DNA of 64,000 nt from the NCBI GenBank assembly GCA_913057135.1, contig CAJXNM010000006.1, positions 20,834 through 84,833 of the forward strand, written 5' to 3'. The notes beneath the pieces were generated by a model that saw only the letters and a program-made list of their open reading frames with translations, had not been told where the DNA came from and made no database searches. This document shows positions 18,937 to 28,281 of this stretch, piece after piece (within the stretch, counting starts at the first letter, position 1; each line of letters begins with the position of its first letter). Both the position numbers and the translations under genes were made by a program. This stretch comes from an uncultured Halieaceae bacterium. GTDB lineage: Bacteria > Pseudomonadota > Gammaproteobacteria > Pseudomonadales > Halieaceae.

Positions 18937-20454
18937 ATGTCAGAGCGATTAACCCACGCAGAATATCAAGCTATTGCAGCGCAGCTTGAGCCCACCGGTA
19001 TGAGTTTTATCGACGGTGCTTTTCGCCCGGCGATGAGCGGTGCAACCTTTACCACGTTTAACCCCGCTACCGATGAGCCCATCTGTGCCGTGGCCCAGTG
19101 CAACGCCGATGACGTAGCGTTCGCCGTTGAAAAAGCGCGGCAGGCATTCGATGACGGCCGCTGGCACAAGCAGCCCCCGGCCGAGCGCAAAGAGGTGCTC
19201 ATCACCTTGGCCAAGCTCATTAAGCGTCATCGTCACGAACTGGCGGTTCTTGAGAGTCTCGATTCGGGTAAGCCCATTGCCGATTGCGCCGATGTCGATA
19301 TCCCTGAAACGATCAATACCCTGCTTTGGCACGCGGAAGCCATCGACAAACTCTATGATCAAGTTGCCCCCACCGGTCACGACGCCATTGCCATGGTGGT
19401 GCGTGAGCCGATCGGTGTTGTAGCGGCGGTCCTGCCCTGGAACTTCCCTTTGCTCATGCTGGCGTGGAAGATAGCCCCCGCCTTGGCAGCGGGGTGTTCG
19501 GTTATTGTGAAGCCCGCCGAGCAAACCTCACTCACGGCGCTGCGGGTAGCCGAGCTGGCGGCGGAGGCGGGTGTTCCCCGGGGCGTATTGAATGTAATCC
19601 CAGGTACCGGCCCCGATGTGGGCGCTCCCCTGGGTCTGCATGCTGGGGTCGACATGGTGACCTTCACCGGCTCGACAGAAACAGGTCGTCGATTCCTGCG
19701 CTACGCCGCCGACTCCAATCTGAAAAAAGTGGTCCTGGAGCTGGGTGGTAAGAACCCCTGTATCGTGCTCGATGATGCTGAAAACCTCGATCGGGTGGCG
19801 GAGCACATTTGTGCGGCAGCTTTTTGGAATATGGGTGAGAACTGCTCGGCAGGCTCGCGTCTGATCGTCCAACAGGGTGTCAAGGACGCGCTCATGCAGC
19901 GTGTGCTGAAGCACTTGGAAGAATGGCGCTTGGGTGATCCGCTCGACCCTCAGCATGCTCTGGGCGCTCTCATCGACGGACAACATCTTGAAAAAGTCTC
20001 CGCCTACATTGAACAGGGCAAGGCGGCGGGGTATGTGCTGTTGGCCGGTGGCAACCTCGACGGTTCACCTTTTGTGGCCCCCACCATTTTTGATGGCGTG
20101 TCGCCCACTGATCCGCTGGCTCAAGAGGAAATCTTCGGTCCTGTGCTGTCGGTGATAACGGTCAACAGTTTCGATGAGGCCATGAAGGTGGCCAATGACA
20201 CCGCTTATGGTTTGGCCGCATCGGTCTTCACTGCCAGCAACCGGCGCGCGCTGCGCGCGGGACAGCTATTGCGCGCGGGCACCGTCACCATTAATTGCTA
20301 CGGCGAGGGGGATATCAGCACACCGTTTGGCGGCTTTAAGCAATCGGGTTTTGGGGGACGCGATAATTCAATCCATGCCCACGATCAGTACACCGAATTG
20401 AAAACCGTTTGGATCGACATCGGTGATGACGCCATCGACGGCAATACCGACTAG
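18937..20454 (+). CDS. NAD(P)-dependent aldehyde dehydrogenase, PuuC-like
   Basis: 505 residues. Conserved PWNFPLLMLAWK, FTGSTETG, catalytic Glu about residue 268 in LELGGK and nucleophile Cys about 302 in GENCSAGS. The late GEGDISTPFGGFKQSG and the TELKTVWI tail resemble PuuC, the dehydrogenase for amine-derived aldehydes. It sits directly before an FAD amine oxidase, so it probably oxidises that enzyme's aldehyde product to a carboxylate. A betaine-aldehyde role is less likely because no choline dehydrogenase is near. GAGAGG lies 7 nt before ATG. Confidence 0.88.
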   Translation: MSERLTHAEYQAIAAQLEPTGMSFIDGAFRPAMSGATFTTFNPATDEPICAVAQCNADDVAFAVEKARQAFDDGRWHKQPPAERKEVLITLAKLIKRHRHELAVLESLDSGKPIADCADVDIPETINTLLWHAEAIDKLYDQVAPTGHDAIAMVVREPIGVVAAVLPWNFPLLMLAWKIAPALAAGCSVIVKPAEQTSLTALRVAELAAEAGVPRGVLNVIPGTGPDVGAPLGLHAGVDMVTFTGSTETGRRFLRYAADSNLKKVVLELGGKNPCIVLDDAENLDRVAEHICAAAFWNMGENCSAGSRLIVQQGVKDALMQRVLKHLEEWRLGDPLDPQHALGALIDGQHLEKVSAYIEQGKAAGYVLLAGGNLDGSPFVAPTIFDGVSPTDPLAQEEIFGPVLSVITVNSFDEAMKVANDTAYGLAASVFTASNRRALRAGQLLRAGTVTINCYGEGDISTPFGGFKQSGFGGRDNSIHAHDQYTELKTVWIDIGDDAIDGNTD

Positions 20455-20469
20455 CGTGAGCGACCGGTC

Positions 20470-21825
20470 ATGAATCAGTGCTTGAGTACAAAGGCGCTAC
20501 CCGCTGATCCAGGGCCGTCGGCTTGGCGAGAGATCCTCGAACCGGGTCCCAGCTTCGCGCCACTACAAGCCGATATCGATGCGGATTGGGTCGTGGTGGG
20601 TGCGGGGTTTGCGGGCTTGGCGGCGGCTTGGCGTTTGAGTCAGTTGGTGAACGATGAGCGCATTGTGGTACTCGAAGCGGGGCGTGTCGCCGAGGGCCCC
20701 GCTGGCCGCAACAGCGGCTTCATGATCGACTTACCCCATGAGCTGAACTCCACATCCTACGCCGGTGCCACTGAAAAAGACGCGCGGGACATACGTCTGC
20801 ATCGTGCGGCCATCGACTTCGCGGCAACGATGGCTGCCGAGTGCCAACTGCCCTCTGGGGTCTTCGACCGATGCGGCAAAGTTACCGCTGCCTGCGCCGC
20901 TCGAGGTGAGCAGCATTTGGTGGATTACGAGAAACACCTACAGGCCATGGGGGAGACCTACGAAACCCTGTCGGCGCAGGATCTTAAGGAGTACACGGGT
21001 ATCGATTTTTATACCCGCGGTCTGTTCACTCCCCATGCGGCCATGGTGCAGCCGGCGGCCTTCATTCAGGGGGTTGCGGCGGGTTTAGCCCCATCGGTGA
21101 CCTTGTACGAATGCTCACCGGTGACCGCTTTCGAGCCCGGACGCCAAGGCGCGCGCCACAGCTTGACGACGCCCCAAGGGATGGTGCGGACGCCCCGAGT
21201 CATACTGGCAGTCAATGGACTGATTCAGCGTTTTGGCTATTTCCCGGGGCGCTTACTGCACGTGTTTACTTACGCATCCATGACCCGCGCCTTGGCGCCC
21301 GATGAAATCGAGCGACTGGGCGGACAACCCAACTGGGGCATTATCCCTGCCGACCCGATGGGCACCACGGTGCGGCGCACATCCGATCTTCGTGGCAGCG
21401 GCCATCGTCTTGTGGTGCGTAATCACGGGACTTTGAATCAGTCCTATGAGGCCAGTAGCGCAAATATGCGCCGCGCCGCCAAGTTACAGGACCAGGCGTT
21501 TAAGAATCGCTTCCCTATGCTTTCGGGGGTTGAATTTGAGTATCGCTGGGGCGGACGCCTGTGCTTGAGTTTGAATTCGGTGCCCGCTTTTGGTGAGCTA
21601 GAGCCTGGTGTGTTCAGCGCCTGTTGCCAGAATGGCTTGGGTACGGTGAAGGGCACCTTGGCAGGCATGATGGCGGCCGAGTTGGCTACAGGTACTGACA
21701 GTGAGTTATTGCAGAGCTACCAGACCTTCGATGCGCCAAAAAAATTACCCCCAGAGCCGTTTCTGGGTTGGGGAGCCAACGCAACGATGCGCTGGCGGGA
21801 ATATAAAGCCGGTATCGAGCTGTAA
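20470..21825 (+). CDS. FAD-dependent amine/D-amino-acid oxidase family (PuuB-like)
   Basis: 451 residues of the DAO fold: Rossmann motif VVVGAGFAGLAAAWRLS near residue 43, then AEGPAGRNSGFMIDLPHE (the FAD pyrophosphate and active-site segment), and C-terminal FSACCQNGLGTVKGTLAG. The pattern resembles gamma-glutamylputrescine oxidase and D-hydroxyproline dehydrogenases. It would oxidise a C-N bond to an imine or aldehyde, feeding the preceding aldehyde dehydrogenase or the DapA-like lyase. No glutamine-synthetase-like puuA is near, so a putrescine pathway is not supported. The gene is 15 bp after the aldehyde dehydrogenase. Confidence 0.82.
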   Translation: MNQCLSTKALPADPGPSAWREILEPGPSFAPLQADIDADWVVVGAGFAGLAAAWRLSQLVNDERIVVLEAGRVAEGPAGRNSGFMIDLPHELNSTSYAGATEKDARDIRLHRAAIDFAATMAAECQLPSGVFDRCGKVTAACAARGEQHLVDYEKHLQAMGETYETLSAQDLKEYTGIDFYTRGLFTPHAAMVQPAAFIQGVAAGLAPSVTLYECSPVTAFEPGRQGARHSLTTPQGMVRTPRVILAVNGLIQRFGYFPGRLLHVFTYASMTRALAPDEIERLGGQPNWGIIPADPMGTTVRRTSDLRGSGHRLVVRNHGTLNQSYEASSANMRRAAKLQDQAFKNRFPMLSGVEFEYRWGGRLCLSLNSVPAFGELEPGVFSACCQNGLGTVKGTLAGMMAAELATGTDSELLQSYQTFDAPKKLPPEPFLGWGANATMRWREYKAGIEL

Positions 21826-21890
21826 CAGGTATGACATGTTGCAGCGTGCTGTTAAGCCGATCCGATTAATGGGAAGACATAGGTAACGCC

Positions 21891-23027
21891 GTGGAAAATG
21901 AAGTTAGCGTCAGTGATTTGAGTGTTATTAACACCTCGGATTTTATGAATCCGATGGTCACCCAGATCTGGTCAAACGGCCGCCACCAAGTCCGCTGTGC
22001 CAAGGTGATTTACGAAACCCCTGACGTGTGCACGTTTACGTTCAGCATGAATCAGCCGGTGTTGTTCTTCTTCAAGCCCGGACAGTTCGTCACTCTTGAA
22101 CTCGAGATTGATGGCGAGCGGGTTATGCGCTCGTACACTATCTCTAGCTCTCCCTCCATACCCTACAGTTTTTCCATTACGGTCAAGCGAGTGCCCGGCG
22201 GACTTGTATCCAATTGGTTACATGACAATTTGCGCTCCGGCGATTCCATTGCCGTGCACGGGCCTGTTGGCGATTTCAACTGCCTCGATCATCCCGCCGA
22301 GAAAGTGTTGTTTCTGTCGGGCGGTGTTGGCATCACACCGGTCATGTCGATGGCCCGATGGTGGTTCGACACCGACTCGCCGGTGGATATGGTCTTCGCT
22401 CACAGTGCACGCACCCCACGGGACATCATCTACGCCCGGGAGCTAGAGTACATGTCGACGCGAGTCGAAAACTTCAAGCTACACACCATCTGTGAGCGCA
22501 CCGAGATCGGTCAAGCTTGGGATGGTTATCGCGGCTTACTCAACATCAATATGTTGAAACTGGTTGCGGAAGATTTCATGGAGCGGGAGATTTTCTGCTG
22601 TGGTCCCGCGCCTTACATGGCCAATGTCCGCGATATGTTGATCGCCGAAGGCTATGACATGAGCCATTACCACGAAGAATCCTTCTTTGCGACGCCGAAG
22701 GAAGATGTGATCGCCGCGGTCAAGAACGCGGACCTAGCAGAACTTGAAGAGTCTCAGCCCAAGCAGTTTGTCATGGTGAGCTTCCCTGAAGAGGGGGCCA
22801 GTGCAGAAGTGGCGATTGGTTCCAATTTGAACGAGGCGGCGGCGGAAGCCGGGGTCATTATTCCCAAGGCCTGCGGCGTGGGCGTTTGCGGCGCCTGTCG
22901 CGTCAAGGTGTTGGGGGGTGATCACGAGATGGTTCACAACGGCGGCATCACTGAGGAAGAAATCCTTGAAGGTTACGTCTTGTCTTGCTGTACAGCGGTG
23001 CAGGGCGCAATGGAAATCGATTACTAG
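21891..23027 (+). CDS. Ferredoxin-NAD(P) reductase with C-terminal [2Fe-2S], GbcB-like
   Basis: 378 residues. FAD domain with [13 protein letters not shown](P) domain with [19 protein letters not shown], and a plant-type [2Fe-2S] domain with Cys motif [11 protein letters not shown] and a last Cys in LSCC. This is the reductase module for Rieske oxygenases and supplies electrons to the oxygenase at 16575-17777. Starts at GTG. The reductase and oxygenase are separated by three genes rather than adjacent as in Pseudomonas gbcAB. An N-terminal 35-residue extension precedes the FAD domain. Confidence 0.87.
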   Translation: MENEVSVSDLSVINTSDFMNPMVTQIWSNGRHQVRCAKVIYETPDVCTFTFSMNQPVLFFFKPGQFVTLELEIDGERVMRSYTISSSPSIPYSFSITVKRVPGGLVSNWLHDNLRSGDSIAVHGPVGDFNCLDHPAEKVLFLSGGVGITPVMSMARWWFDTDSPVDMVFAHSARTPRDIIYARELEYMSTRVENFKLHTICERTEIGQAWDGYRGLLNINMLKLVAEDFMEREIFCCGPAPYMANVRDMLIAEGYDMSHYHEESFFATPKEDVIAAVKNADLAELEESQPKQFVMVSFPEEGASAEVAIGSNLNEAAAEAGVIIPKACGVGVCGACRVKVLGGDHEMVHNGGITEEEILEGYVLSCCTAVQGAMEIDY

Positions 23028-23035
23028 GGGGCTCC

Positions 23036-24289
23036 ATGCAGCGATACTCCGGCTTTGGGCTGCTGAAGAACAGCGTTCAGCACCATGAAAACTGGCAGCG
23101 GGCTTGGCGCAATCCAACGCCCAAGAAACATTACGATGTGATCGTGGTGGGCGGCGGCGGCCACGGGCTTGCTACCGCTTATTACCTAGCCAAAGAGCAT
23201 GGCGTGACCAATGTGGCGGTGCTTGAAAAAGGCTACTTGGGGGGTGGTAACACCGGTCGAAACACCACCATTGTGCGCTCCAATTACCTGTGGGACGAGG
23301 CCGCACTGTTGTATGAACACGCCATGAAACTGTGGGAGGGCTTGTCGCAGGATTTGAACTACAACGTTATGTTCAGCCAGCGGGGAGTACTTAATCTGGG
23401 CCATACCCTGCAAGATATGCGGGATATTCAGCGCCGTGTAAATGCCAATCGCTTAAATGGTATCGATAGTGAAGTCCTCGATACCCAGGGTGTCCAAAAG
23501 ATTGTGCCGTTTATGGATTGCACCGGGAATACACGCTATCCGGTGTTGGGGGCGTCTTGGCAACCCCGTGCTGGGGTGGCGCGTCACGATGCTGTGGCTT
23601 GGGGTTACGCCCGCGCCGCCGATGCCCTGGGTGTCGATTTGATTCAGCAGACCGAGGTGGTCGATATGCTGATGGAAAACGGCACCATTGTGGGGGTCAA
23701 AACCGATCGCTATGGCGAGATTCGTGCCAACCGTGTTGGCTGCGTTGTGGCGGGTAATTCCAGTGTGCTGGCGAAAATGGCAGGGTTTGAGTTGCCGCTG
23801 GAGTCCCACCCGCTCCAGGCGCTGGTCTCTGAACCCATCAAGCCCATTCTCGATACGGTGGTTATGTCGAACCACGTACACGGTTATGTCAGCCAGTCGG
23901 ATAAAGGAGACCTGGTGATCGGTGCCGGTATCGATGCCTACACCGGCTACGGGCAGCGGGGTTCATTCCCCACCATTGAACACACCTTGCAGGCCATCAT
24001 CGAGCTGTTTCCGATCTTTAGCCGGGTGCGCATGAACCGCCAATGGGGTGGCATCGTCGATACCTGTCCCGATGCCTGTCCCATCATCAGTGAGACGCCG
24101 GTACAGAATTTGTACTTTAACTGCGGCTGGGGCACCGGCGGCTTCAAGGCCACCACCGGCTCGGGGCATGTGTTCGCCGCGTCATTAGCGAAGGGCGAAA
24201 TGCACCCGCTGGCAAAACCATTTTCCATGTTCCGCTTTCACACCGGTGCCCTCGTCGATGAGCACGGTGCAGCGGGTGTGGCGCACTAG
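23036..24289 (+). CDS. soxB: Heterotetrameric sarcosine oxidase subunit beta
   Basis: 417 residues, typical for SoxB. Begins [20 protein letters not shown], then the FAD motif [18 protein letters not shown], and [16 protein letters not shown] containing the stretch around the covalent-flavin His/active site. Ends with the [18 protein letters not shown] block. It carries the non-covalent FAD and covalent FMN at the site where sarcosine is oxidised. AGGGGG lies just before ATG. It starts the soxBDAG run, whose order is the canonical one. Confidence 0.95.
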   Translation: MQRYSGFGLLKNSVQHHENWQRAWRNPTPKKHYDVIVVGGGGHGLATAYYLAKEHGVTNVAVLEKGYLGGGNTGRNTTIVRSNYLWDEAALLYEHAMKLWEGLSQDLNYNVMFSQRGVLNLGHTLQDMRDIQRRVNANRLNGIDSEVLDTQGVQKIVPFMDCTGNTRYPVLGASWQPRAGVARHDAVAWGYARAADALGVDLIQQTEVVDMLMENGTIVGVKTDRYGEIRANRVGCVVAGNSSVLAKMAGFELPLESHPLQALVSEPIKPILDTVVMSNHVHGYVSQSDKGDLVIGAGIDAYTGYGQRGSFPTIEHTLQAIIELFPIFSRVRMNRQWGGIVDTCPDACPIISETPVQNLYFNCGWGTGGFKATTGSGHVFAASLAKGEMHPLAKPFSMFRFHTGALVDEHGAAGVAH

Positions 24290-24304
24290 GGTAGGGAGTT
24301 CACT

Positions 24305-24607
24305 ATGCTGTCAATTTACTGTCCGCACTGCGCCGAGCATCGTGACGAGGAAGAGTTTCACTACAAAGGGCAAGCGCATATTGCGCGTCCTTCAGATCCC
24401 GACAAGTGCTCCGATGAAGAGTGGGGCAACTATATGTACTTCCGCGCCAACCCCCGCGGCATACACCATGAAGTGTGGGTTCATGCGTTGGGGTGTCGCA
24501 AGTTCTTCAATGTGACCCGCGATACACGCAGTTATCAAGTCTTTGAGTCCTATCTTATTGGTACGTCACCCTCTATCACCGGTGAGCAAGGAGGGCAGCC
24601 ATCGTGA
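24305..24607 (+). CDS. soxD: Sarcosine oxidase subunit delta
   Basis: 100 residues. Zinc ligands Cys6, Cys9 (YCPHC), His60 and Cys64 (HALGC) match the SoxD zinc finger. The gene overlaps soxA by 4 bp (GTGA). It is a structural subunit that braces the alpha and beta chains. Confidence 0.95.
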   Translation: MLSIYCPHCAEHRDEEEFHYKGQAHIARPSDPDKCSDEEWGNYMYFRANPRGIHHEVWVHALGCRKFFNVTRDTRSYQVFESYLIGTSPSITGEQGGQPS

Positions 24608-27600
24608 CCCAGCTAAATCGTCTATCGACCGGTGGTCGTATCAATCGGAGCAAACCGCTGCGCTTTACGTGGCGTGGTCAGGTCTACAGCGGCTATGAGG
24701 GCGATACCTTGGCATCGGCGCTACTGGCCAACGGCGTCGATGTGGTCGCGCGCAGTTTCAAGTACTCGCGTCCCCGGGGCATCATTGCCGCCGGTGCCGA
24801 GGAGCCCAATGGCATTGTGCAAATAGGGGCCACCGAAGCCACCCAAGTCCCCAATGTGCGCGCCACCCAACAGGGGCTCTACGAGGGTTTGGTTGCCGAG
24901 CCGACCAGTGGCTGGCCATCACTCGAGTACGACTTGATGGGCGCGGTGGGCAAAGTGGCGGGTTCAGCGATGCCCCCTGGTTTTTATTACAAAACCTTTA
25001 TGTTCCCCGAGTCCATGTGGATGACCTATGAGAAGTTCATCCGCCGTGCCGCGGGACTTGGGCGCTCACCGATAGCCCCCGACCCGGATCGGTACGAGAA
25101 AACCCATCAACATTGCGACGTGCTGGTCGTCGGTGCGGGTCCTGCTGGGCTGATGGCGGCGCTGGCCGCTGCCCGCGGTGGAGCCAGAGTCATTATCGCG
25201 GACGAGCAAGAGGAAATGGGGGGTAGCTTGCTGGCCAGCCGTGAACTGCTGGACGGTGGCCCCGCCACGGATTGGGTGGCTTCAGTGTTAGCTGAGCTCA
25301 ATGAGCACCCAGAGGTACTGCTACTACCCAAATCCACGGTGAACGGTTACCACGACCATAATTTCTTGACCATCCACGAGCGCTGCACCGACCACCTCGC
25401 CGATCGTGCACCGGACACCCAGCCCCGGCAGCGATTGCACAGGGTCAGAGCCGAGTGGGTCATTTTGGCCACCGGTGCCCATGAGCGGCCGCTGGTATAC
25501 GGCAATAACGATGTGCCCGGTTGTATGACCTGCAGTGCCGTATCCTCTTATGTTCAACGATATGGCGTGGTGCCCGGTAACCGTTTGGTGGTCAGCACCA
25601 GCAACGATGGGGGCTATCAAGCGGCGCTCGATTGGCATGATGCGGGCCGTCGTGTCGTGGCTGTCATTGACGCCCGGCGCCAGGTGGCAAGTACCATGGC
25701 CGATGCACTCAAAGACCGGGGCATTACCCTCATCGAGGGATCCGCGGTATTGAATGTTGCGGGTTCAACCCGGGTTCAAAGTGTTGAGGTGGCGCGCATC
25801 GATGCCGATGCCCATCAGGTGATAGGTCCGGTGCAGACGTTGGTCTGCGATACCGTCGCCACCTCGGGGGGCTGGAGCCCTGCGGTGCATCTATCTTGCC
25901 ACACGGGTTCGCGCCCCACCTGGCGCAGTGATATTATCGGTTTTGTGCCAGGAGCAACCCACGAGCAGCGTCTCGATGCGGGTGCGCTAGTCGGTGAATT
26001 TAGTACCGAGGGTGCCTTAAACAGTGGCCTCGCTGCGGCGCGACAGGCACTGCAGGCCCTGTCGATGTCAGTACCCGAGGTGGTCGTGCCTACGCTTGCG
26101 CCTGTCGAGATTATGCCGGCGCTGGCCCTGTTCCATGTGCCCCATACCTTGCCTACATCGCGAGCACCCAAGCAATTTGTCGACTATCAAAACGATGTCA
26201 CCGCTGCGGGTATCGAGCTGTCTTGCCGCGAGGGTTTTGAATCCATCGAGCATGTGAAGCGTTATACCGCCCTCGGTTTTGGTACCGATCAGGGTAAGCT
26301 CGGCAATATCAACGGCATGGCTATTACCGCCCGTGCCCGCGGCATGTCGATTCCCGAGGTGGGTACCACGGTATTTCGGCCCAACTATACGCCGGTCAGT
26401 TTTGGTGCCATTGTGGGGCGCGATTGTGGTCCCCTATTTGATCCCAAACGCTACACGGCCATGCACGAGTGGCATGTCTCCAAGGGCGCGGCCTTTGAAG
26501 ACGTGGGCCAGTGGAAGCGTCCTTGGTACTTCCCGAAGGCGGGTGAGACCATGGCTCAGGCGGTTAATCGGGAGTGTGTAGCGACCCGAACATCGGTGGG
26601 TATTCTCGACGCATCAACCTTGGGCAAGATCGATATTCAGGGCCCGGACGCTCGCGAGTTTTTGGGACGGGTGTATACCAACGCCTGGGCTAAATTAGCC
26701 CCCGGACGCTGTCGCTACGGCTTGATGTGCGGTGAAGACGGTATGGTGTTCGACGATGGCGTGACCTCTTGCCTGGCCGATCAGCATTTTCTGATGACTA
26801 CCACCACCGGTGGCGCGGCAGGGGTGCTCGAGTGGCTAGAGTTTTACCACCAAACCGAGTGGCCAGAGCTGCAGGTGTACATGACCTCGGTCACCGATCA
26901 CTGGGCCACGATGACCATTTCTGGACCGAACAGTCGAAAGCTCTTGGGGGAGCTGACCGATGCCGATTTGTCGGCGGAGGCATTCCCGTTTATGAGCTGG
27001 CAGCCGATGACGGTCGCTGGGGTGCCCGCTCGGGTATTCCGAATTTCCTTTACGGGTGAGTTGTCTTTCGAAATCAATGTGCCCGCCAACTATGGCTTGC
27101 ACGTGTGGGAGGCCCTGTTCGAGCGGGGTGCCCCCTACGACCTCACGCCCTATGGCACCGAGACCATGCATGTTCTGCGGGCCGAGAAGGGCTTCATTAT
27201 TGCGGGTCAGGATACCGACGGTTCGGTACATCCCCACGATCTTGGCATGGGCTGGGCGGTCAGTAACCAAAAGCCCTTTAGCTTTATTGGTAAGCGCGGC
27301 ATGGTGCGCGCCGATTGTGTCCGGCCCGATCGCAAACAGTGGGTTGGCATTAAAACCCGCGACCCCTCAGTGGTACTGCCCGAGGGTGCTCAGGGTGTCT
27401 TTGATCCTAACGCGCCTATACCCATGCCCATGGTGGGCCACATTACCTCTAGCTACTGGAGCGCTAATTTGAATCGAAGCATTGCCCAAGGCTTCGTGAA
27501 AGGGGGGCACGCGCGCATGGGTGAGACCGTGTACTACCCGTTGGCGGATGGCTCCGTGGTGGAAGCCGAGATTTGCAGCCCAGTGTTCCTAGATCCAGAG

Positions 27601-27621
27601 GGGGAGCGGCAACATGTCTGA
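24604..27621 (+). CDS. soxA: Sarcosine oxidase subunit alpha
   Basis: 1005 residues. The N-terminal ferredoxin-like segment (FTWRGQVYSGYEGDTLASAL) is followed by an FAD/NAD domain (VLVVGAGPAGLMAALAAARGG, about residue 176) and a C-terminal GcvT-like tetrahydrofolate domain (from about residue 600). The enzyme channels the methyl group of sarcosine to tetrahydrofolate as 5,10-methylene-THF, giving glycine. Starts at GTG. Length and domains are complete. N-methylglutamate dehydrogenase large subunits are homologous, so sarcosine specificity is inferred mainly from the flanking serine dehydratase. Confidence 0.94.
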   Translation: MTQLNRLSTGGRINRSKPLRFTWRGQVYSGYEGDTLASALLANGVDVVARSFKYSRPRGIIAAGAEEPNGIVQIGATEATQVPNVRATQQGLYEGLVAEPTSGWPSLEYDLMGAVGKVAGSAMPPGFYYKTFMFPESMWMTYEKFIRRAAGLGRSPIAPDPDRYEKTHQHCDVLVVGAGPAGLMAALAAARGGARVIIADEQEEMGGSLLASRELLDGGPATDWVASVLAELNEHPEVLLLPKSTVNGYHDHNFLTIHERCTDHLADRAPDTQPRQRLHRVRAEWVILATGAHERPLVYGNNDVPGCMTCSAVSSYVQRYGVVPGNRLVVSTSNDGGYQAALDWHDAGRRVVAVIDARRQVASTMADALKDRGITLIEGSAVLNVAGSTRVQSVEVARIDADAHQVIGPVQTLVCDTVATSGGWSPAVHLSCHTGSRPTWRSDIIGFVPGATHEQRLDAGALVGEFSTEGALNSGLAAARQALQALSMSVPEVVVPTLAPVEIMPALALFHVPHTLPTSRAPKQFVDYQNDVTAAGIELSCREGFESIEHVKRYTALGFGTDQGKLGNINGMAITARARGMSIPEVGTTVFRPNYTPVSFGAIVGRDCGPLFDPKRYTAMHEWHVSKGAAFEDVGQWKRPWYFPKAGETMAQAVNRECVATRTSVGILDASTLGKIDIQGPDAREFLGRVYTNAWAKLAPGRCRYGLMCGEDGMVFDDGVTSCLADQHFLMTTTTGGAAGVLEWLEFYHQTEWPELQVYMTSVTDHWATMTISGPNSRKLLGELTDADLSAEAFPFMSWQPMTVAGVPARVFRISFTGELSFEINVPANYGLHVWEALFERGAPYDLTPYGTETMHVLRAEKGFIIAGQDTDGSVHPHDLGMGWAVSNQKPFSFIGKRGMVRADCVRPDRKQWVGIKTRDPSVVLPEGAQGVFDPNAPIPMPMVGHITSSYWSANLNRSIAQGFVKGGHARMGETVYYPLADGSVVEAEICSPVFLDPEGERQHV

Positions 27622-28279
27622 TAACCCAGCAAGTTCGAAAGAGCAGTACAAGGCGCCGATCACCGACTGGACAGGGGTCGCCGATGGCGTCACTGGGCGC
27701 AGTCCACTGGCCCACGTCGGGTTTGATGAACTCGCACAAATGACGCCCTCCGATGCGCCCGTGCAACTTCGCGAGTATGCGCTCAAGGGGCATTTAACCT
27801 TGCGCTGCAACCCCGAAGATGCTGCTCAAACAGCGGCATTTGAGGCTGTAACCGGGTTGGCCTTGCCCACCGCGCCACTCAGTTCGGTGGCATCCAGTGA
27901 TACGACGGTGCGTTGGATAGCCCCCGATGAATGGCTCATATCGGTGCCCGCATCTGCCTTGTTTTCTCTGCAGCAGCGCTTACAGGACGCTTTGACGGGG
28001 CACTGTGCGCTGGTCGATGTCAGCAGTGGCCTTACGGTCTTTGAACTGTCTGGGGAGCGCGCCGTCGATGTGCTGAAGAAATGCGTGCCCGTTGACCTGC
28101 ACCAGCGACATTTTCCAGCGGGCAAGGTGGTATCGACCGGTTTCGCCAAGGCCAGTTGTACCCTGCGACGTCTCAACGATGAGACCTTCGAGCTGGTCGT
28201 TCGGCGCAGTTTCGCCGACTATATTTGGTTGTGGTTACAAGATGCCAGCCTTGAATACGGACTGCGCGTGGAGAACTGA
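27614..28279 (+). CDS. soxG: Sarcosine oxidase subunit gamma
   Basis: 221 residues, GcvT-related fold without catalytic residues. Segments [31 protein letters not shown] and KCVPVDLH are typical of SoxG. Overlaps the end of soxA by 8 bp and precedes sdaA by 2 nt, so the whole run is translationally packed. Confidence 0.92.
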   Translation: MSDNPASSKEQYKAPITDWTGVADGVTGRSPLAHVGFDELAQMTPSDAPVQLREYALKGHLTLRCNPEDAAQTAAFEAVTGLALPTAPLSSVASSDTTVRWIAPDEWLISVPASALFSLQQRLQDALTGHCALVDVSSGLTVFELSGERAVDVLKKCVPVDLHQRHFPAGKVVSTGFAKASCTLRRLNDETFELVVRRSFADYIWLWLQDASLEYGLRVEN

Positions 28280-28281
28280 CC

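Noticed and set aside
18937..20454. Assignment of the aldehyde dehydrogenase as betaine aldehyde dehydrogenase BetB
   Set aside because: The C-terminal motifs look PuuC-like and there is no betA, betI or choline transporter nearby.
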